Source of the DNA: Trichostrongylus colubriformis
Lineage: Eukaryota; Nematoda; Chromadorea; Rhabditida; Trichostrongylidae
Assembly (NCBI GenBank): GCA_963978905.1
Contig: OZ022261.1
Span: 28,951,686-29,015,685, forward strand
Reading direction: 5' to 3'
DNA: 64,000 nt
Shown: piece after piece, positions 11,251-22,983 of the stretch
Layout: every line of letters starts with the position of its first letter
How positions within the stretch are numbered: position 1 is the stretch's first letter
Notes under the pieces: generated by a model
What the model saw: only the letters and a program-made list of their open reading frames with translations
Database searches by the model: none
What the model was told of the DNA's origin: nothing
Position numbers and translations under genes: made by a program

Positions 11251-13704
11251 CACAATTTGCTTGGTTTAACCGTACCAGTGTGTTCAGATGGAAGTTCTGA
11301 AAAGCCGCGGAATTGGACGAATTGATGCTTGTGAGTAAAACCACCCCACCCTTTATTGGGTCGGTCAAAAAGTATCTGCCGTTTTGGGTATTTTCCATAT
11401 GGAAGGCTAGATCTTCGTTGGAGCAAAATTACTATGAACCAAAACAAGTCTTCATATTCAGCACACTTCCCTCGACAGACACGCAGCAAATTTTACTGCT
11501 TCAATCAAAAACTTCTTTCGTCAGAATCGAAGAAGTTCTGGAGAATATTTTGTCATCCTTCTATTCTTGTCAAAGTGTCAGAAAAGTAGTAGAGGGTACG
11601 GAAGATCGAGGGTTGGCATCCAAGATTGACAAAGAATAGATCAATAGAGCAGATCCTCCGCACCTGAATGTGTACAGTTTTTTAGACGGTTCATCTTTCG
11701 ACAAGGGGCTGGCGTCAATGCGGGGAGTGATCGGACCTTGCCTCATCACTGAAGTCATTGAAGGAGAGTTATTCACAATGATTTGTGGTCACTTTTGATC
11801 GAAGTATTTTCCCTGCCATATCACGAGCTAATTTATGGAATTCGTAGTAGTTTTCTCCCACGCGAGATCGTCAAAAAGTGATCCAAGGGTGCATAATTTT
11901 GAACCTTCCCCTCTTTAGACGTGAACTTGCAAGGCTACTCTCCTACGTACTATCCACGGCTTCATCATCCCTTCCAAACATAGTCGTCAATTTCAAACCG
12001 ACTCCAACGGTTTCCCATATGTTTAGAAGCATCTTATGCCAGCAGTAAGAAATCGTGGTTTTCTGTGATCTCAAATTACGACAAGTACAGAGGCTTTTCC
12101 GAAGTTCTCTATACTTTCATCCTATGAGGAAAAGCTAGATTTCCTCAAAAAGTACTCAAATAATCCAGGAAAAATCGCGAAAGTGTCACTGAAAAATCAC
12201 GTGGAAACAGTCATTAGGCTAAAAGGCGGGATGTTTTTGCCTGACTCAACAAAATGCATTGAGCTGAAATCCCCCACCTCTATATAAGCGCTCAGTTGGT
12301 CTAGAAACCATTGCTGTCGGCGCACAATACTGAGCGCATTACTTAACACAATAATGCAGAATGCAAAATAGGCTCGAATAATGCTCATAGCGATTTGAAG
12401 TATGCCCGTTTTGCACTCTAACGTGTGTTGCCGGCGATATGATGCGCTCCGCTGGGAGTTAGATAAAATAGATAATAACGGCACGTTATAATCGAACTGA
12501 ACACATTGATTATGAACTCATATTCAGAACAAACTACAAAACCGCAGAAGCTACAAAAGAAACGGTTCGAATATAGTCAAAATAGTTGGAATACACTCTA
12601 AAAAGCCGCTTTTCCTGACATCAGCGGCGTCACCACACACAGTTAATATCACGACACAAATTCGGTTTATTAGAAACTTATATTTCTTGAGTTTGCAGCC
12701 ATTCTATTCCGTTTTATTCTGCAGTTGCACTGTATAGCGTCTCCATTTTACTGTATTAGACCTTCACAGTGACCCAGTCGGACGATCTTGGGGTCAGCAA
12801 AAGTTTTTATCAGTAGCGGATTTCAGCGTTATTCTCACCTGGCTTTCATATTTGGTATTCACATAATCATGATGAAACGCTCCTAGAACCTTTGCTGAAG
12901 GAAAATGCTCAAAAAAGATCAAATTCCAAATTTGAAGTTCTGTAAAAGAAGAATCGCAAAGAGAAGTGATCGTAATCAAAGCATCACCATTGCCAATATG
13001 TGGTTTTTTGCGTAGCAGTCTAACAAATATCTATTGAAATGACTGATGGGAATGGAATTCAAAAAGCGTGCAGACTAGAATTTCATGTAATGAATTGAAA
13101 ACTGAATGAATTTGCAATACTTCCCAGAAGATAATACTTTCGTTTCTAGTGAATATTCATGTGTCTAAATGAAGCAGCGCATACGTTCATTCATGTCAAT
13201 ACTGCATGACATAGATGGTTGTAGGCAGGTTTGAGTTGAATGTCAACACGACACCTTCAAAGACGATGTGGACGATAGCGATTCATAGCTAGTGCTAAAT
13301 AATGCGGTAAAAGCGAATGAAATGAATGGAATCTTTGAAAATGAGTTCCCTATCATACACCTTTGTGTAGCCGTGGACGCGTTTTCGCGCACACCGCACT
13401 ATGTCGAAACACCCGGATTGTTGTACTCACCGCACTAGAGCCTCCTACTTCGTGGGTATCGCCCTGCATGAAACATTTCACACTTGGAAAACAAAACACT
13501 AACTTCTGAAAGGTTTTTTTTCTGAATCGTCCCCTTTTTTTCACGTATGCAATCTTTCATCAGTGGTCGCCTACGAATAAAGACGTTGTTTTTCTTACTA
13601 TTTCCATTCATTGATGTGAACCCATGAGGAATAGTAGGAATCTTCTTGTGCATTTTTTCTTTTGTTCAGGGTGTGCCAGATAATTGTAGCCAAGTATAAT
13701 TGAC
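11251..13704. other. No recognised gene
   Basis: Near 11361 the sequence TATTGGGTCGGTCAAAAAGT resembles a mariner-type terminus, but I could not find a matching inverted partner within 1.5 kb. Frames at 11313-11639 (plus) and 12197-12484 (minus) are open but featureless. Confidence 0.4.
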
Positions 13705-13858
13705 CAATACCGCTCATTTTCGTGAAAAAAAGCACGCGAAAACGCTTTTTTGTTTTTTTTTTTTGCTATACCGCAGTTCGTTTTCATTTATATTTTTTGC
13801 ATTTTTGCATGCACCAAATGCCAGTGGGCACTCACTAGCGAGCGAGGCACGCTATAAT

Positions 13859-14704
13859 TATTAGGTTGTAAGGAAAGTTTAGGCTTTTGCAATTTCAACT
13901 TCGGGAGATCATAACTCGGCTCAGACTGCATTTTTTCTTACTAAGCGCCATTGGATACGCTACATTTTTGGCAATATCATGGATATTTTCATATCTCGTT
14001 TTGATAAAGAGCTAATGATTTATATAGCGCGAAATCAAAAAATGTCCACTCCAAATCGCCATTCTTTCTGAACACACTGCTGCTGAAGGAGCTGTGCAGA
14101 TGTTTGGAAAAGTGGTGAGTAGTTAGCGATAGATATGGTGAAAATGGTGCACGAGTAAGCGCTTCAACCTGCAACTGCTTCAATCACTGGAAGAGAATTT
14201 GTGGAAAATGCGCTTGGGTATGGCTGCTCCGAGGGGTCGCGCGGCACCAATTTTTAGGGTTTTCCAGATCAACGCTACTCGAAGTGGTTAACCAAGTTTG
14301 TGTGCTGAGGCCCAATACTTTTGGACATCCCCTGCAAGTATGGGCGTTCATCGCTTTCTGCCGTTTTAGTTAAAGCAATTTAATCAAAGGAAAATTGATG
14401 CAACTCGTCCTCACTTGTGCATCTCCTCCCCTTGCAGCACTCACATTTGTGGTCACCTTCGCAGAGACTCGTCTAAACGAGAATTCGTAAAGTGAAGTCT
14501 CCAAAAAGTGCTATTCTCGCAGTACTTCAAAACTTCCCTAATAATTCGAAAACCTTCTGGCACTCCGACGAAAACATATATTCAGAAAGAGCAACTTTTC
14601 ATCTATCTAAGGAGCACAATATGTAGGCTGATTCATGTTAATGTGCTCTGATGTTTGAATTTATCTTGTGAACGCAAAAAACCGGCCAGAACTTTCCTTA
14701 CAAT
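13859..14704 (-). mobile_element. Degenerate mariner in the left arm
   Basis: The left end is TTAGGTTGTAAGGAAAGTTT and the right end ...AACTTTCCTTACAAT, flanked by TA-containing sequence. On the minus strand, 14183-13989 encodes the mariner C-terminus: QVEALTRAPFSPYLSLTTHH corresponds to the region around the third catalytic Asp (usually YSPDLSPTDYH, here SPYL, so the Asp is lost). It is followed by the KSLALYQNEI-type tail. The N-terminal half is decayed. It is related to 1816-2672. The right arm of the inverted duplication near 16679-16705 lacks it and gives the pre-insertion sequence. Confidence 0.75.
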
Positions 14705-14818
14705 AATCAAAAGGCAAGCTGCCTCCAACATAGCTCGACCACTCATAGATCTTCTATCTAATCCAGAACTAAATGAAATGTAGGTGAAGTGACCATTTTT
14801 GCATTAGTTCACCTAATA

Positions 14819-15494
14819 TTAGGTTGTCGGGAAAGTTCTTTCGTTTTTTAAAACTTGCTTTTTTCCCTCAAAACTGCTTTCCAGAAATTTCTTCTGTACA
14901 TATATATGTAGTACAAGTTCTCACGCATCTATAGGTATTATTGTCTTCCATCTCCCGGATAACCTTTTTCGGCAAAATAAACATATCAAAGGTCAACCTC
15001 ATTTTCAATACAAAAATTATAAAAAAATTTTTCTTTGAATGGCGTTGGACAGGGAAAGAAAAAGGTGATAATCCGATGGAGCAAGATCAGGGCTATAAGG
15101 TGGATGGGGTAGCAATTTTTATCTGAGCTCGAGAATTTTTTGGTGAGTCATTTTTTCAATAGTGGTCAAAATTTTTTTGAATTTTTTTAAAAAAAAATTT
15201 TTGAGATTGGATAAAAATTGCTGCCTTATAGCCCTGATCTTGCTCCATCGGATTATCACCTTTTCCTTTCCCTGTCTAATGCCATTCAAAGAAAAAAATT
15301 GGAATTGAAAATGAGGTGACTTTTGATATTTTTATTTTGCCGAAAAGGGTTATCCGGGAGATGGAAGACAAAAATACCTATAGATGCGTGAGAACTTGTA
15401 TTACATATATATGTACAGAAGAAATTTCTGGAAAGCAGTTTTGAGGGAAAAAAGCAAGTTTTTAAAAAACGAAAGAACTTTCCCGACAACCTAA
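14819..15494. mobile_element. Palindromic mariner-derived fold-back element
   Basis: Two nearly perfect inverted arms of about 300 bp (14819-15120 and 15205-15494) surround a short A/T-rich centre. The ends are TTAGGTTGTCGGGAAAGTTC and its complement, and TA flanks both sides (14817-14818, 15495-15496). Read on the plus strand from 15224, the right arm encodes PYSPDLAPSDYHLFLSL, which is the mariner catalytic motif containing the third aspartate and the end of the transposase. The element is therefore a mariner 3' end duplicated in inverted orientation. It cannot encode a transposase. It sits in the left arm of the larger inverted duplication and is absent from the right arm. Confidence 0.85.
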
Positions 15495-15562
15495 TAGTTC
15501 ATTTGCAATTGGTTGAAAACATGTTTTTTAGATTTCAACGAGTTAATTCTTTCTAGGAAATT

Positions 15563-15829
15563 TTAACTGTTTTCGACAACTGTCGAATATAACAATTCAC
15601 TTGCTGTGAACGCATTCATCATGGTTACGAGTGAAGTTATCCTTCCTTTTTGAACATTTTGCCGTTCTTCCCTGTCTGTACCCTCAATCTGGTAGCAATT
15701 GGTCACCTCACCGGGATCTCGCAAACAGGTGCTGATCGACCTTCCATAGAGATATGCCACAGGATTAATCAAACGATATAGACAACATGGTAGTTTTATG
15801 AGAGGTGCATAGGTCTTCAATGGTATCAC
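15563..15829 (-). CDS. Paralogous ORF or exon, left member of an inverted pair
   Basis: The 88-codon frame begins at an AAAGTAG acceptor-like site and has no ATG at its 5' edge, so it is better read as a terminal exon than a whole gene. Its first 56 comparable codons (15820 down to 15653) align without gaps or stops to the ORF at 16216-16383. By hand count 25 codons differ, 11 of them synonymously, which is more synonymous change than expected for unconstrained DNA. Shared residues include KLPCC, RLxNPVxY, GR, DPGEVTNCY, IEG and ERQNV. I do not recognise the family. NPVAY recalls the NPxxY motif of helix 7 in rhodopsin-like receptors followed by a polar tail, but this is only a suggestion. 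The frame ends with a TAA. Confidence 0.45.
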   Translation of the reverse strand: MIPLKTYAPLIKLPCCLYRLINPVAYLYGRSISTCLRDPGEVTNCYQIEGTDREERQNVQKGRITSLVTMMNAFTASELLYSTVVENS

Positions 15830-16207
15830 CTACTTTTTTTCTTTACTGTGCCGAGCTTCGGATCATACTGACTAACTCTCAATTCAAAATTCAACGGTAA
15901 AACTTTTTTGTTTGAAGGCAACCTAACCTTGTATCAGGCAATCCCCATGACAGGTAGATAAGCCTCCTGTTTGCCACTGTATTGACCAAACGAACTGCAT
16001 AACATGGTACGTAGTTGTGATTGGTGATTCTAATAATATTATATTTTTTGATCTATAAAGGTTCGCTTCTGCATTTTCCACTGTAGTTCTAAAATTCGTC
16101 AAACGGGAAATGGTTTTTGGTGAATGTTTCCAGTCTGTGAAAGTGAACTGCCATAATTGCAATTCTTCTGCTTTGTTATCTTTTACTTCTTGATTGAAAA
16201 GATTCAG

Positions 16208-16422
16208 TGCAAGCCTTGAAGATCTATGCACTTCTTATAAAACTGCCATGCTGTCTATTTCGTTTGGTTAATCCTGTGACATATCACTGTGGAAGGCTGA
16301 TCAATACTAGTTTAGGAGATCCCGGTGAGGTGACTAATTGCTACGAGATCGAGGGATCAGACCGGGTAGAACGCCAAAATGTCTGGAGGAATGATAATTT
16401 CACTCATGGTTATGATGTATGA
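16208..16422 (+). CDS. Paralogous ORF or exon, right member of an inverted pair
   Basis: The open frame follows a GATTCAG acceptor-like site and runs divergently from its partner at 15563-15829. It shares KLPCC, RLVNPVTY, DPGEVTNCY, IEG and ERQNV. After ERQNV a two-base length difference shifts the frame relative to the partner, and this copy ends early (HGYDV then stop), so at least one copy has a changed C-terminus. About 75% of the 56 aligned residues match. The product is unknown. A last exon of a membrane receptor is one possibility because of the NPVTY motif. Just upstream, near 16128, a GTTTCCAG acceptor precedes a short CHNC-containing frame that has no counterpart on the left side. 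Confidence 0.4.
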
Positions 16423-16895
16423 GCTTCATACTAAATAAGTATTGTATCATACATTTGTTCAAAACAGTAAAATTTTCTTGTAAGAAGCAGCTTTTTGAAG
16501 TTAAAAAAATGTTTTCAATCAGCCACAAATGACGACTACCATACCAATTAGGTGAACCAATACTAAAATCAATTAATATCACCCTCGAAGAATAAAAAGA
16601 TAGTTTTCATTCAGTTTTGAATATGATAGAAGCCCTATGAGTGGTCGAGCTAGTTGGGGGCAGCATTGCCATCTGGTTATAATTAGACTGCGTCGCTCAC
16701 TAGTGAACGTCCACGGCACTTTGTCAAGGATGCAGAAAATGAGCTTTTTGAAAACCTGAAAACACCATCTTGTAGACCTCAGCGAGCTGATTCTGAAATG
16801 AATATCGGTTAATGAATGAATGATAACGAACCGAGTTATAGTAAAAAGTTACAACAAGAAAACGCGGTTTTGCGTTTTCTTCGAAAGCCTACGGC

Positions 16896-19800
16896 GGGTA
16901 TGTATAAGACCTCGACTAATCACTCCAAGTTCTAAGACATCGCCTTTTTCCATGCTTGCGTTGCCTTCGCTATTACGCTTTTTTTCTATCGTACCCTACT
17001 GAAGGTAATACCCAGACTATTTGGTCACGTGATTCTCGCCGCTTCTCCAGGCACATTGAAGGATTGACGGTGCCCAGAATCTCGCCACAATGGAGCACCC
17101 CCTATCCTTGAACCTGCAGAACGGGTATAGAATCCTGCGAAGTAATGTTGATCAATCGAAAGCGTGAGTTTTCGGTAATAGCCATACAATCTACTCAAAA
17201 GAGCACAATAATTCGCAAAACAATAAAGAGCAGCAGATCAGTGGATAGACGGTGGTTTGAATAATTGTTAAAATAATTCAACTAAAATTGAAATAATTCT
17301 AGCAACTCAGCACTGAAATCACCAAATGGCTGAAAATTGAGGTCACCCTAATGTTGCATGATGCATTAGAGTACGTAAACGAAACTGCCATGAGACCCTC
17401 GCTGGAAAAAGAAATAAAAATGAGATTGGTGGCTGTCATCAGAACAAAGGGAGTTCTCTGAAAAACCTTGAAAAAAGTGAAAAGCACAGAAAAAATTAAG
17501 CAAATTAAGATACGGAAAATGCAAGTGGCTGGTTAACAAAGTATCTGCCGGGGAAAGTGGTGCAGAGGCTTGACCAGACAGCAGACACTTAGATCCGAAC
17601 GTAGTTTTTTCTCATTCAGTGAAAAAACACCTGTGCTGTAGTGTAGAAACGAGAATTATATTGGAAAAGACATGATTACACCGAGAAAGAATAAAAATGA
17701 AATAATTCAAATCCCAACGAATGAAAAATAAGTAAGCAGTAAGTAATGCAAATAAGTAGGACAGGTCTTGTTGAAAAGTGAAGAAGAAAAAAGTATGAGG
17801 TCAGGATCTTGTTCCCTTTGTACCACTAGTTTGAGAAATTACAGTCGCCCAGGAAACGTATTGAACTCTCCTGAATGTGCACTTTGTTAAGGATCACGAT
17901 CGCGAAGGTTTACTTCACTATTGCTTCAAATGAATTCACTATTTACTAATAATTGCATGCGTTTTTGTTTTTATCGGTATTTGTGTTTATGTTCTGTCGG
18001 CGCATCCCCTATCGGAAACACCAAACCGAACAATCACAACCGCCTGTGCGTGGTGATTCAAGCGTCGCACGACCACGGGAAGAGGAGAAGAGTTCCGAGC
18101 CCAAAAATGGTCACGAAACTCGAATCGGGTCATTGCACCGAGCGTGTTGCGTTGTCGTCTATAAATGGCATCGTCACGCACGACAAGTACCTTGTTCGTC
18201 CCGTTGACAATTCAAAGGTGCCAAAAGACTCGATCTGATTCAGTTCGAAGGTGCTAAGGCCCACCCGAGCTTGCCAAAACCATCCAAGTACAATCTTCTG
18301 ATGTTTAAGTGGTATAATGTTTACGGTGGACTGGTCCTCTGTAAATCAAATCTTCTCATAGACAGTTGGATAGAACGAACAAACGCTTATTCGAAACTCT
18401 TCATTTGAAAGAGAAACTGCTCAGTTTATCCACCTATCTTATAACCTTGAAACAAAAAGGTAACCTGAGTCTCAGCTAAAGCTGATCGATGGATATGGCG
18501 GTAATATGGTTAATGTGCAGATGCAGCAGAAAACTGAATACAAAGCAGCTCGCCCGTCCTTTATGCAGAACCCCGTTGAGGTACATCGTTGCCCCATTTC
18601 TCGATCTATGCAAGGAGATAAAAAACATACTAAATGAGTAAAACAACGAATAAAAATGAAAAAATAAATAAAATTGAAGTCGTTTTCCTTCACTCGTAAT
18701 TCCCTTTTTCCCGTGTTTGAATGCATTCCCACCATGAAATTATTATCCTTCAAACACACACAGCATAAGTCCAATTCATTTTCAAAGCAATATCCTATTT
18801 CCATGCCGGGGTATCTTGAAGGATAATGAAGAGGAGTGGGTATACTAGATGGATAGTGAATTCGTTAGGCTTTCTCCAATGCCGAAGTGAGCTGTGTGCA
18901 ACTTAGCAACTCCATCAACAAAGTGCAATCTAGTTGTGGATTCAATCCGAATAGCATTTCCAGAGTCATTTCGAATAATGTGTTACAACCGTGTTCTATT
19001 TAACACTGATTCGCAGTGTTCCCGACCAAGATGACTACTTTCATGCTACGATCTCGCCTTGCGTAAAGCATAACGATAATGTCATAAATCAATACTGATA
19101 ACTGGCATGCTTGGTCACAGAGTACAACATTCTGGGTGATAGAGGCGAGGAGGTATCTAACTGGTAGAAACATCGGTATTAGTGGAGAGAGATACATCTA
19201 GAAAAAGAGTATTGAAAGTTAGCACTGCGAAAAATATATTATACAAATAGAATCAGACCTGTCTTAAAACGCTCACATCTCCGCGCCTAACCCGCCCATG
19301 CCACAAGCCACACCCCATATTCCTTCATCATACAATGCATCGAATAAGCAGGAAAGCGAATGGTTCCGAAAATATTTAGAAAGATACTCCTAACTTTGGA
19401 TACCTATTAAGAATTCTTATGTTTTGTGGGTGAGTGATAGATAACTAAAAAATTCTCGTCGTGTTGGTTTCGCGGTTCTCACCCACAACATTTTAGAGAG
19501 CTTGAAAAGAATGAAATGTAGGTGACCGTCAATTGGGCGGGAAAATCGGCGGTGAACTTTTTCATGGGTACTTCGTTTAGGATGGAGTTGTTCCCCATTG
19601 CGTTCTGTGCGCCGCCCCCTCGATATAATCTCCGCAAACATGAATCGTAGCGTGATAGCACTGTGCCCGACGCTAATCGCATCGTCGGTAAGCACACAAA
19701 TCGCCTTTGGATTACGCCTGTTACTCTTTCATATCACACTGTCGAAACAATGACGGTGTAGAGATCACAATTTTGCGATGATTCCTTCAAAGACAGTGAT

Positions 19801-20237
19801 AGGGGTGATGTGAGTAATGGGAACTCCTAAAGTGGGTCACGCAAGATTGTCAAGGTTTTTCAAGAACGGCGCCTTTTGTTAAGACCCACCCACCTGTCCG
19901 CAAATTGAAAAATTTTCAGGAAAGAGGATTTTTAATGCTTTTCGCTAGGGCGGTTTTTTGAAAGCGAAGCTTCCAGTACCGCAACGTTCTTGCCTGGCTG
20001 CCTTAGCTGCCCTTGTCGTCTGCATCGTGGCTTTCAGTGATGCAGAGAGCACGAAAGCACGCCCTCGTTAGTGGGAGGGAACAATTTATAGGTTTTTTTT
20101 TATTCTATTCCTTTCAATAATTAGGCACTAGCTCGCAGCTCCATATCCATATTCCACATAGGGTTAAAATTACCTCCCCCGATGTCTTGAAAAGGATTTG
20201 AACAGGTAAGGTAGGCATGAAATAGTTTTTGTGATTA
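16896..20237. other. Intergenic stretch with one weak candidate exon
   Basis: Most of this region holds only short frames. The candidate at 17921-18238 is listed separately. The frames at 18472-18804 and 19417-19697 on the minus strand are open but lack motifs. Confidence 0.4.
17921..18238 (+). CDS. Candidate small secreted protein or exon, unrecognised
   Basis: One frame starts MLQMNSLF and contains a second Met at codon 13. From there MRFCFYRYLCLCSVGASPIG could act as a short signal peptide, followed by a basic, polar region with a KRRR site. The overlapping second frame (17953-18207) is also open. It reads as a hydrophobic stretch followed by CRRIPYRKHQTEQ and an acidic or basic tail, as a membrane anchor with a cytoplasmic tail would. 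Only one of the two can be real. The segment is richer in G+C than its surroundings, which favours coding. No family is recognised, and chance open frames remain quite possible. Confidence 0.25.
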   Translation: MLQMNSLFTNNCMRFCFYRYLCLCSVGASPIGNTKPNNHNRLCVVIQASHDHGKRRRVPSPKMVTKLESGHCTERVALSSINGIVTHDKYLVRPVDNSKVPKDSI

Positions 20238-20543
20238 TTGAGCTACTTTGAAATACTACACCAACATTTTCCACGAGCACCTAACGAGGACCTGCATTTT
20301 GAAAACGAAAGAAAAACGATAGATTCGACACATGAGGACATGCCTGCTAATGTGCTGTTTGAGGACGAGAAATCAGATTCGTCATCAAATTACGGATTCG
20401 ATTTCTCTAAGCCGAAGAGAATAAAAAAACCAACGAGTATCGACTCGGAAATGGTTCACACATGGAAATCCTGCTGGAATGTGCTCCGTATTCCAACCAG
20501 CAGAAATAGCATTCACTTCGTTCAAGCAATTTTCTGCGCATAA
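20238..20543 (+). CDS. Candidate exon, unrecognised acidic protein
   Basis: This open frame has a protein-like composition: an acidic, serine-rich middle (DEKSDSSSNYGFDF) followed by a basic KPKRIKKP segment that could be a nuclear localisation signal. The part up to about 20450 looks most coding-like. The downstream part (SCWNVLRIPTSR) looks less so and may lie beyond a splice donor that I cannot place. There is no clear upstream exon. It could be the N-terminal region of a DNA transposase or a host regulatory protein, and I cannot decide which. Confidence 0.3.
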   Translation: MSYFEILHQHFPRAPNEDLHFENERKTIDSTHEDMPANVLFEDEKSDSSSNYGFDFSKPKRIKKPTSIDSEMVHTWKSCWNVLRIPTSRNSIHFVQAIFCA

Positions 20544-22440
20544 TGCTGTTGCTCGTAGTAGTGGCAGGAGCAGGAACGGACATCGGGGTCTTACGTGGCC
20601 TACCAATATCACATTGTGGGGAGCGTATTTGCAAAATCTAACCAGCGTATGATGAAGATGCGCGACAGATCGTTTACACTGGGTCGCTGCCACGCGATCC
20701 GAGTCCCAGAGCGCAGTTCATGACTTGCTGCTTCCGCGTGCTGAGCGCTTTATTAGCGGCGGCATCCTCTTCTGATCCGACCTAATTCGAGTGTCCTGAC
20801 GCACAGCGTTTGAATAGGAGCAACTGGCATGGTTTAGTGGGATCTCGGCTCTGTCAGGGATTGCAATGAGATCATCGATACATGTGAAACCTACGTGTGG
20901 TATTCTAGACTAGCTTAAGGATCTAAATCTTCGTATCACTTTCTTCCCACCCGACCATTATATTCGAGACTGTGACCAAACATGACCATGTTCATAATAA
21001 ATATGTAGAGTATATGAAACATGCATAGGCAAGCCACACATGATGGGCGGGCGCAAGAACTTCAGCATTCTCGTGCCCTTTCCTCACTACTTGCTTTGGG
21101 AAAACGTCACGGAACATACTCTGGCTAACCCCCCCCCCCCTCCCCTCCCAGGTTCAATAAAACCTTTCGGGTACCTAATGCGTAGCGAAATACGTTCGGA
21201 CCTTACTTGCTTTAGTATAGTGTTCGATAAATATGCTACGAATTAGTACGACTGAAACTTGAATTGCAGCAACGAAGCCACGGTCAGCGGAACCTCTTTC
21301 CATTCAGTCACCCACATGGGTTTAGCACTACGAAAAACAGCTAAATGCAAGCCTTTCTCGTGAAACATGCAGTTTTCATCTATGTATAAAGTGATTTTTT
21401 GTAATGTGATCAAATGAAAAGTATATGTTGTCAATAATTGATCTCTTTTCGAAATAATGAAGTACATTAGTGAAAACCCTTGACAAAGCATTCAATACGT
21501 AGCAATGAGGAAACTTTTCAAACATCAGCGTCTATCATTAACGTTGAGCACGGTGCCATAAAAGATCAGAACTTCATGCGTAACGCGAAACACTTTCAAT
21601 TAGTTGTAAGGTTGAGCAATGGAACAGCAGTAGATACAACATGCCCAGTGAACAAATAGCGGAAGTGGTAGGATTTTGCTTCAGCAGAAGATTGAATGAA
21701 GGCAACGAAAAGATTGAATCGCCTGTAGAAATCGATGCTAAGGCTAACATAAAAAGTACAATGACGTTATCATGAGCGGGAACGCGTAGATCGAAAATTT
21801 TTGTCGATTTTATTGTGCGGCCGCTTTTGAATCTCGCTAGCCATTACAGAAACAGCAATGGTGGTGCCGAAAATTGTAATAGTGGCCGCCTTATAGTTCA
21901 ATGACAGACCTAATGAGGAATTCATAGAGTCTCGAATTACAAAGGCATAGCATGTGCGACGTTAGAGTCAGCAGATGTGATAGAAAACGCTAAAACATCA
22001 AAAAATGGAGCACAGGAAAGGCTGACACTTGTAGCCCATAAATAAACGTCCATAAACTCATTGGCGAGCTGGAGAAGCGACTGTACACTGAAAGGTGAGG
22101 AGCGTACACTGTGCGGAGGCTCGGGTCGAATTACGCGATTTCAGACGTTCCTTTGTGACGAATATGACACCTCCAAGTGGCAGCCACAAGAGACTGGAAA
22201 AAAACCCCTGTCAAGTGTTGCAGCTTCAAAGATGAAATTTTCTGCTGGACAAACGAAATGTTCATATATTATAGGATTGCATAATATAGCATAATGCATG
22301 GATAAATGTAGTTCAGAAGGCTTTCATTATTTCATTCAACTAAATAATTCCTCTATCTGAAAAAAAGCGAGGACGTAGTATCAAACCGCGCTCAGGATGT
22401 CATCGTCTACGATACATGGATTTTCGTTACTCGAGATATA
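20544..22440. other. No recognised gene
   Basis: The region contains a ten-base C homopolymer at 21129-21138 and several short frames. Nothing is recognisable up to the Tc3-like element. Confidence 0.45.
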
Positions 22441-22723
22441 CAGTGTGTCCCAAAAGTATAGGTCCACCCTATTTTTCATCCATATCTCCAGAATGGATAA
22501 GCGATTCCTTTCCAAATTTTTATATGTGGTACCTGATCACTGTAGCAATCAAGCGCCTCAGTAAAATTGAAGACATAAAATTGCAAAATTTCATTTGATT
22601 TTTTTTCAAAAATAAGGGTGTCCCAAAAGTATAGGTCCACTCAGCTTTTCCGCCTTGCTTCCATCGAAAGGTAAGTTGTGAAGAAGATGTGTTGACGCAT
22701 CCTTCTGAGATTTACTCTACAGT

Positions 22724-22983
22724 GAAATGCCAAGCGGTACGCACTTTTCCGAGTACGAAAATGGGCAAATTCTGGCCCACAAGGACGTGGGACTCAGCAA
22801 TCGCAAAATTTCTGAAAAGATGGGCCTATCCCAAAGCTTGATCAACAGCTTCTGTCGTACCATGGACCTGTACGGAACGAAAAAGGGAAGTGGAAGGCCG
22901 TAGGAGCTTTCTGAGAAGCAGAAGCGACGGATCCTCAACGCTGCGTCCGATTCCAGAAAGGGTGTTGGTCGGCTCTGCACCTA
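22724..22983 (+). pseudogene. Duplicated Tc3-like transposase N-terminus in the F1 left arm
   Basis: Starting at an ATG the plus strand encodes MPSGTHFSEYENGQ, then HKDVGLSNRKISEKMGLSQS and FCRTMDLYGTKKGSGRP. A stop codon replaces the residue before ELSEKQKRRILNAAS. This is the paired helix-turn-helix region of Tc3-like transposases. It stops abruptly after GVGRLCT, where the sequence switches to the reverse complement of the catalytic region. It cannot give a working enzyme. Confidence 0.8.

Larger units (their letters stand above)
13705..16895. repeat. Large imperfect inverted duplication
   Basis: The left arm (about 13705-15825) and right arm (about 16210-16895) are reverse complements of each other once two mariner-family insertions are removed from the left arm (13859-14704 and 14819-15494). 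Matching landmarks going outward are ATAAAACTRCCATG, GATCCCGGTGAGGTGAC, AAAAACATGTTTTCAA versus AAAAAATGTTTTCAAT, CTATGAGTGGTCGAGCT and CACTAGYGAGCG. The outermost landmarks are AACGAAC with a poorly conserved A-rich tail. The right arm has an extra stretch of roughly 80 bp near 16733-16815. The spacer at 15826-16209 is not duplicated. The arms diverge by many substitutions, so the duplication is old. Confidence 0.75.

Noticed and set aside
11361..11400. Left end of another mariner (TATTGGGTCGGTCAAAAAGT)
   Set aside because: No matching inverted end or transposase motif was found downstream.
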